From Paenibacillus melissococcoides (GTDB lineage: Bacteria; Bacillota; Bacilli; Paenibacillales; Paenibacillaceae), in assembly GCA_944800085.1 (NCBI GenBank), contig CALYLO010000006.1, positions 124,001-188,000 on the forward strand: DNA of 64,000 nucleotides. The letters are read 5' to 3'. Numbering within the stretch: the stretch's first letter is position 1; the number at the start of each line of letters is the position of its first letter. The notes beneath the pieces were generated by a model. It searched no databases. It was not told where the DNA came from and saw only the letters and a list, made by a program, of their open reading frames with translations. The position numbers and the translations under genes are program-made. Shown piece by piece: positions 61,014-64,000 of the stretch.

Positions 61014-62933
61014 GTGCAACGACGCAGATGGAATCTCATGTTCATCATCGCATGCTGCTTATTGGTTGCCGGGCTCATCCGGCCTGCGCCGGCTGCGGCT
61101 GCCGATAAGGCGGTGCGCGTAGCTCTCGTGAAGGAATGGAAAGGAACGGCCACCGTTACGAAATCAGGCGGCGGCAAGCCGCTGCAATTATTCAAAAATA
61201 TGAGCATCAATCAAGGCGACCGGATTGTCACCGGCTCGAAATCCCGCGTCGTGCTTCAACTGGTCGGCGGGGACGAGGAGGATGAGCTGACGATCGGAGA
61301 AGAGGCCGATGTGGCCTTTACGGAATTGGATGGCGAAAAAGGAGCGAAGACGAAAATCGGAGTATGGGCCGGTTCCGTCTTTGCCAAAGTAAAGTCGATT
61401 TTGGGAACGGATGACCGCTTCGAATTGGAAACGCCAACGACCGTGATGGCTGTCCGCGGAACTCAGTTCGCCGTGCGCGTCGATCCCGGCGCCGGATGGA
61501 CGGATCTGCATGTTACCGCCGGCGTGGTCCGGACGCAGTACCGGGGGATCGATATGAACTCCGCCGAGCGGGGAACTCCGCTTAAGCCGCTGTTCGAGCG
61601 GGATGTGTATCCGGCGCAGGCCGCCAGCTTCGTTCCGTTGAAGTCGGGAGGAGTGGAAGCCTTGTTCGCCTATGCGGATACCGATTCGCTCGCGGCAGAG
61701 CTTGATCCTGCCGTGCTGCGGGCGATGGTTAGCGGCTTCCGCGAGGCGGCCGAGGAGAACAGCCGCTTGCTGCGGGAATGGCAGGAATCGGCCTGTTCGG
61801 CTCAATCGTCCTCGACGGGCGGAACATCGTGCCGCGTGCTGGACAGCTTCCTGGAGCTCGGGACGGAGAAGGTGGCCAGCGGAGCTTCGGAAGAGGCGCG
61901 GAGCGAGGAAGAAATCCGCATTCAGCGCAATCTCGCCGCGTTCCACGGCGTCATCGTCAGAGCGGCGCTGGAGGCGGGAAGGCTGACGGCGGCCGAAGCG
62001 GCATCTTCCGGCACGGCTTGGCGAGACGCCGCCTTGCAGCTTACTCCGGGCGAACGGGAGCGCCTCACCCAGGTGAAGGAACAGCGAAGCCGCCTGGAGG
62101 AGGCCGTATCCGCAGCCGATCCGGTTCCTTCCAAGGAGGAGGAAGCGCGCCGGCAGGAGCAGGAGAAGCTTGAGCGGGAACGGCAGCTGCAGTTGGAGCG
62201 AGACTATGCCGCATCGTTGGAGAAAAAAGATCGCGAGCGCTTCGCCGAGGACTTGAAGAAGGCCCGGCTTGAGGTATGCGAGAACGGAAAGGCATCGGCC
62301 ATGTGCGTCGAGGCTCCGAAGCCAGAGAGCGCAACGGAGTGGACTTCGGGGAGCTCCTCGGGGAATGGAGAGAAGCCGAACCCGGACCCTGATCCCGATC
62401 CGGATCCAGACCCTGATCCAGACCCCGACCCCGACCCGGATCCCGAACCGGAATTGAAGAAGGATGTGCTGGAACTGAGCGCAAGCGCGCCAGAGGTCCA
62501 GGCGGGAGCCTCGGTCGAGATTACAGCCGTCTTGAAGCGATTGACGCAGCCGATTGACGTCGTCGCCATCCAGTTCGCTGTCCAAGCGAGCGGCGGAACG
62601 CTCGATCGGAACAAGCTTGAGCAGGATGCAGCACTATACCGGCATGGCGGTGGCAAGTTCGATATTGCGCTGAACCCGGATAACTATAGTGAAAAGAACA
62701 GCGTGGACGCGGTATCGGTCACCGGCGGCCGGGTATTGTACCGGATTCTCGTCACGACGCCCGGAGCGATCCGGCTCGACAGCGAGGATGCGATGCTGAC
62801 GCTGCCTTATATTGCCGGATCGGGAGGAACGATGTCCTTCACGATATCCGACATCCGCTTCTATGATGCGGCAGGAACGGCTCACTCGATCGTCCCGATG
62901 GAGAAGCCGTTGGAAATTAAAGTGAATCCATAA
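61014..62933 (+). CDS. Secreted FecR-domain protein with Asp-Pro repeat and cohesin-like C-terminus
   Basis: A 639-residue exported protein. A signal peptide (MQRRRWNLMFIIACCLL, cleavage near APAAAA) is followed by a FecR domain at about residues 35-175 (GDRIVTGSKSRVVLQLVGGD, VKSILGTDDRFELETPTTVM, then AVRGTQFAV). Residues 220-440 form a charged helical region. Then comes a run of about 12 Asp-Pro pairs (nt 62380-62450), and a final beta-rich domain (about residues 485-639; LSASAPEVQAGASVEITAVL) that resembles a cohesin fold. The start is a GTG with AAGGAGAGGAGGG upstream. It lies 105 bp after the cyclase gene. The FecR part suggests sensing or wall-linked structure; the actual role is unknown. 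Confidence 0.85.
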   Translation: MQRRRWNLMFIIACCLLVAGLIRPAPAAAADKAVRVALVKEWKGTATVTKSGGGKPLQLFKNMSINQGDRIVTGSKSRVVLQLVGGDEEDELTIGEEADVAFTELDGEKGAKTKIGVWAGSVFAKVKSILGTDDRFELETPTTVMAVRGTQFAVRVDPGAGWTDLHVTAGVVRTQYRGIDMNSAERGTPLKPLFERDVYPAQAASFVPLKSGGVEALFAYADTDSLAAELDPAVLRAMVSGFREAAEENSRLLREWQESACSAQSSSTGGTSCRVLDSFLELGTEKVASGASEEARSEEEIRIQRNLAAFHGVIVRAALEAGRLTAAEAASSGTAWRDAALQLTPGERERLTQVKEQRSRLEEAVSAADPVPSKEEEARRQEQEKLERERQLQLERDYAASLEKKDRERFAEDLKKARLEVCENGKASAMCVEAPKPESATEWTSGSSSGNGEKPNPDPDPDPDPDPDPDPDPDPDPEPELKKDVLELSASAPEVQAGASVEITAVLKRLTQPIDVVAIQFAVQASGGTLDRNKLEQDAALYRHGGGKFDIALNPDNYSEKNSVDAVSVTGGRVLYRILVTTPGAIRLDSEDAMLTLPYIAGSGGTMSFTISDIRFYDAAGTAHSIVPMEKPLEIKVNP

Positions 62934-62951
62934 GTCATAAAGGAGAATAGC

Positions 62952-64000
62952 ATGAATCGAAAAGTAAAGCAATTTCATTGGGTTAGCAAGATGCTCCTCC
63001 TTATGCTGTGCATCGGCGCGGCGACTGCGGATGGAACGGCTTCCGCATCGTCCGCGCCAGCTCCTATGACACCGTCGGTACAGGAAATGAGCCGCTTCGA
63101 CAGCTTGTCGACCCCTGCGTTCGGCTTCGCTGCCTGGAGCCGATCGCCGATCTGGTACGAGACGATCGATTGGGCGGGCTCTGGCGTGTCCGGCTCGGCT
63201 GACGGCCGCGGCGAACAGGCGCAGTTCCGCTATCCTGCCGGACTGCTGGCAGACAAGAACGGCGCGCTTCTTATCGCGGACACCTATAACCATCTGATCC
63301 GCCGGGCTGACGCTTCGGGACGGGTCGCCACGCTGGCTGGACAGGTCCGCTTCGCCGCGGAGACGCGGGAGCCGAACGGGAGCTGGGCGGACGGCAAGGG
63401 CACGGAGGCCCGCTTCAATCGGCCGATGGGGATGGCGGAGGATCGCCAAGGCAATCTCTATATTGCCGATGCGGCGAATCACGTCATCCGCAAGCTGGAC
63501 AAGTCGGGCCGGGTGACAACGGTTGCCGGCAGCGGTCTGGCCGGGTGGAAGGACGGCACAGGAACGGAGGCGCGCTTCAACGAGCCGCGGGATGTAGCCG
63601 TGGCGGAGGACGGTTCCCTCTACGTCGCGGATGCGCTGAATCATGTCATTCGGCGCATCGATGCGAATGGCAATGTGACGACGCTGAACGCGCGATCGAA
63701 GCGGATCGTCGAATACGCGCCCGGCGCGGTCGCGGCAGGAGGCGATTATGCGGACGGCAAGCTCGCGGAGTGCAAATTCAACGAGCCGAGCGGCCTGGCC
63801 TTCACTCCGTCCGGTGATCTGGTGGTCAGCGACACCGGGAATCAGCGCCTTCGCTTGATTAATCTGAAGCAGAAGCGCGTGACGACGCTGGCCGGTGCCG
63901 GATCGGTGGCCAGCTACAGCAGCAAGTTCCCGGATGCGCGGCTGTATGCCGCGGGAGGATACCGTGACGGGAAGGCGGGCGAGGCGCTGTTCAACGGCCC
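62952..64000 (+). CDS. Secreted NHL-repeat protein (3' end outside window)
   Basis: A frame open to the window edge, at least 349 codons. It starts MNRKVKQFHWVSKMLLLMLC with a signal peptide ending near ATADGTASAS. From about residue 80 there are at least four NHL beta-propeller blades: ALLIADTYNHLIRRAD, NLYIADAANHVIRKLD, SLYVADALNHVIRRID and DLVVSDTGNQRLRLIN, each preceded by DGxGxEARFNxP-type turns. AAAGGAG lies before the ATG. It is 18 bp after the FecR-domain gene, clearly the same operon. Probably an extracellular propeller that binds protein or glycan partners. Confidence 0.9.
   Translation, partial: MNRKVKQFHWVSKMLLLMLCIGAATADGTASASSAPAPMTPSVQEMSRFDSLSTPAFGFAAWSRSPIWYETIDWAGSGVSGSADGRGEQAQFRYPAGLLADKNGALLIADTYNHLIRRADASGRVATLAGQVRFAAETREPNGSWADGKGTEARFNRPMGMAEDRQGNLYIADAANHVIRKLDKSGRVTTVAGSGLAGWKDGTGTEARFNEPRDVAVAEDGSLYVADALNHVIRRIDANGNVTTLNARSKRIVEYAPGAVAAGGDYADGKLAECKFNEPSGLAFTPSGDLVVSDTGNQRLRLINLKQKRVTTLAGAGSVASYSSKFPDARLYAAGGYRDGKAGEALFNG

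Overview
The window looks like chromosomal DNA of a Paenibacillus-type Firmicute. This is an inference from three things: the high-GC Firmicute coding style with many TTG and GTG starts behind strong GGAGG sites; Bacillus-like gene sets (hemE-hemH-hemG, cshA, a YjcZ-family peptide, ytpB, yugP, cimA, a LexA-type SOS box); and a Firmicute-type 6S RNA. Most of the window is ordinary housekeeping and accessory metabolism, interrupted by several non-coding repeat elements and one A+T-rich island.

Layout. 1-2.5 kb: two tandem sodium:neurotransmitter-symporter paralogues. 2.5-3.5 kb: two tandem-repeat arrays in opposite orientation. 3.5-6.1 kb: a secreted protein with a structured leader, and an MFS efflux pump. 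6.4-9.9 kb: the haem operon hemE-hemH(cpfC)-hemG(cgoX). 10.2-13.9 kb: a CapA-like protein, an FAH-family enzyme, a DUF92 membrane protein and a TetR regulator. 13.9-17.1 kb: a 365-bp MITE-like repeat, an ABC-F ATPase and a frameshifted STM3941-like gene. 17.1-22.6 kb (minus strand): quinone oxidoreductase, M42 aminopeptidase, LapA-like protein, PepF and two small proteins. 22.7-23.8 kb: a cold-shock gene, then a second repeat locus. 23.8-28.8 kb: lacZ with a divergent AraC regulator, and a nitroreductase. 29-33.5 kb: an MFS carrier, ytpB, pfkA and a DUF3899 protein.

33.6-36.7 kb is the most interesting part. A 21-codon gene encodes a peptide ending in N-V-Q-C-G. It is followed by a hairpin, a radical SAM/SPASM enzyme and an MFS transporter. 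This is the architecture of a radical-SAM RiPP operon, and the N-x-x-C spacing matches the NxxC (beta-thioether) class known from streptococci. The DNA is visibly richer in A+T than its flanks, which suggests transfer.

37.2-43.2 kb: a complete oppABCDF-like oligopeptide importer. 43.4-51.4 kb: DUF3906, FMN reductase, YitT, CshA helicase, a YjcZ-like peptide, YesL, 6S RNA, a DUF1499-like protein, thiol peroxidase, rhomboid protease and a LysR regulator. 51.5-54.9 kb: YugP, a MerR regulator whose start appears to be off by one base, a drug-efflux MFS and a TlpA/ResA thioredoxin. 54.9-58.8 kb: a second copy of the MITE-like repeat, cimA, an SOS-controlled dinB and a ferredoxin. 59-64 kb: a probable signalling operon of CHASE2-adenylate cyclase, FecR/cohesin-like secreted protein and NHL-repeat protein, the last cut by the window edge.

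The repeats have their own logic. Both tandem-repeat loci (2.6-3.4 kb and 23.1-23.6 kb) lie between convergent genes, and the repeat units point away from each other, so each gene reads into units of the same orientation. The units of the two loci share a GGGATA...ACGCAT core.
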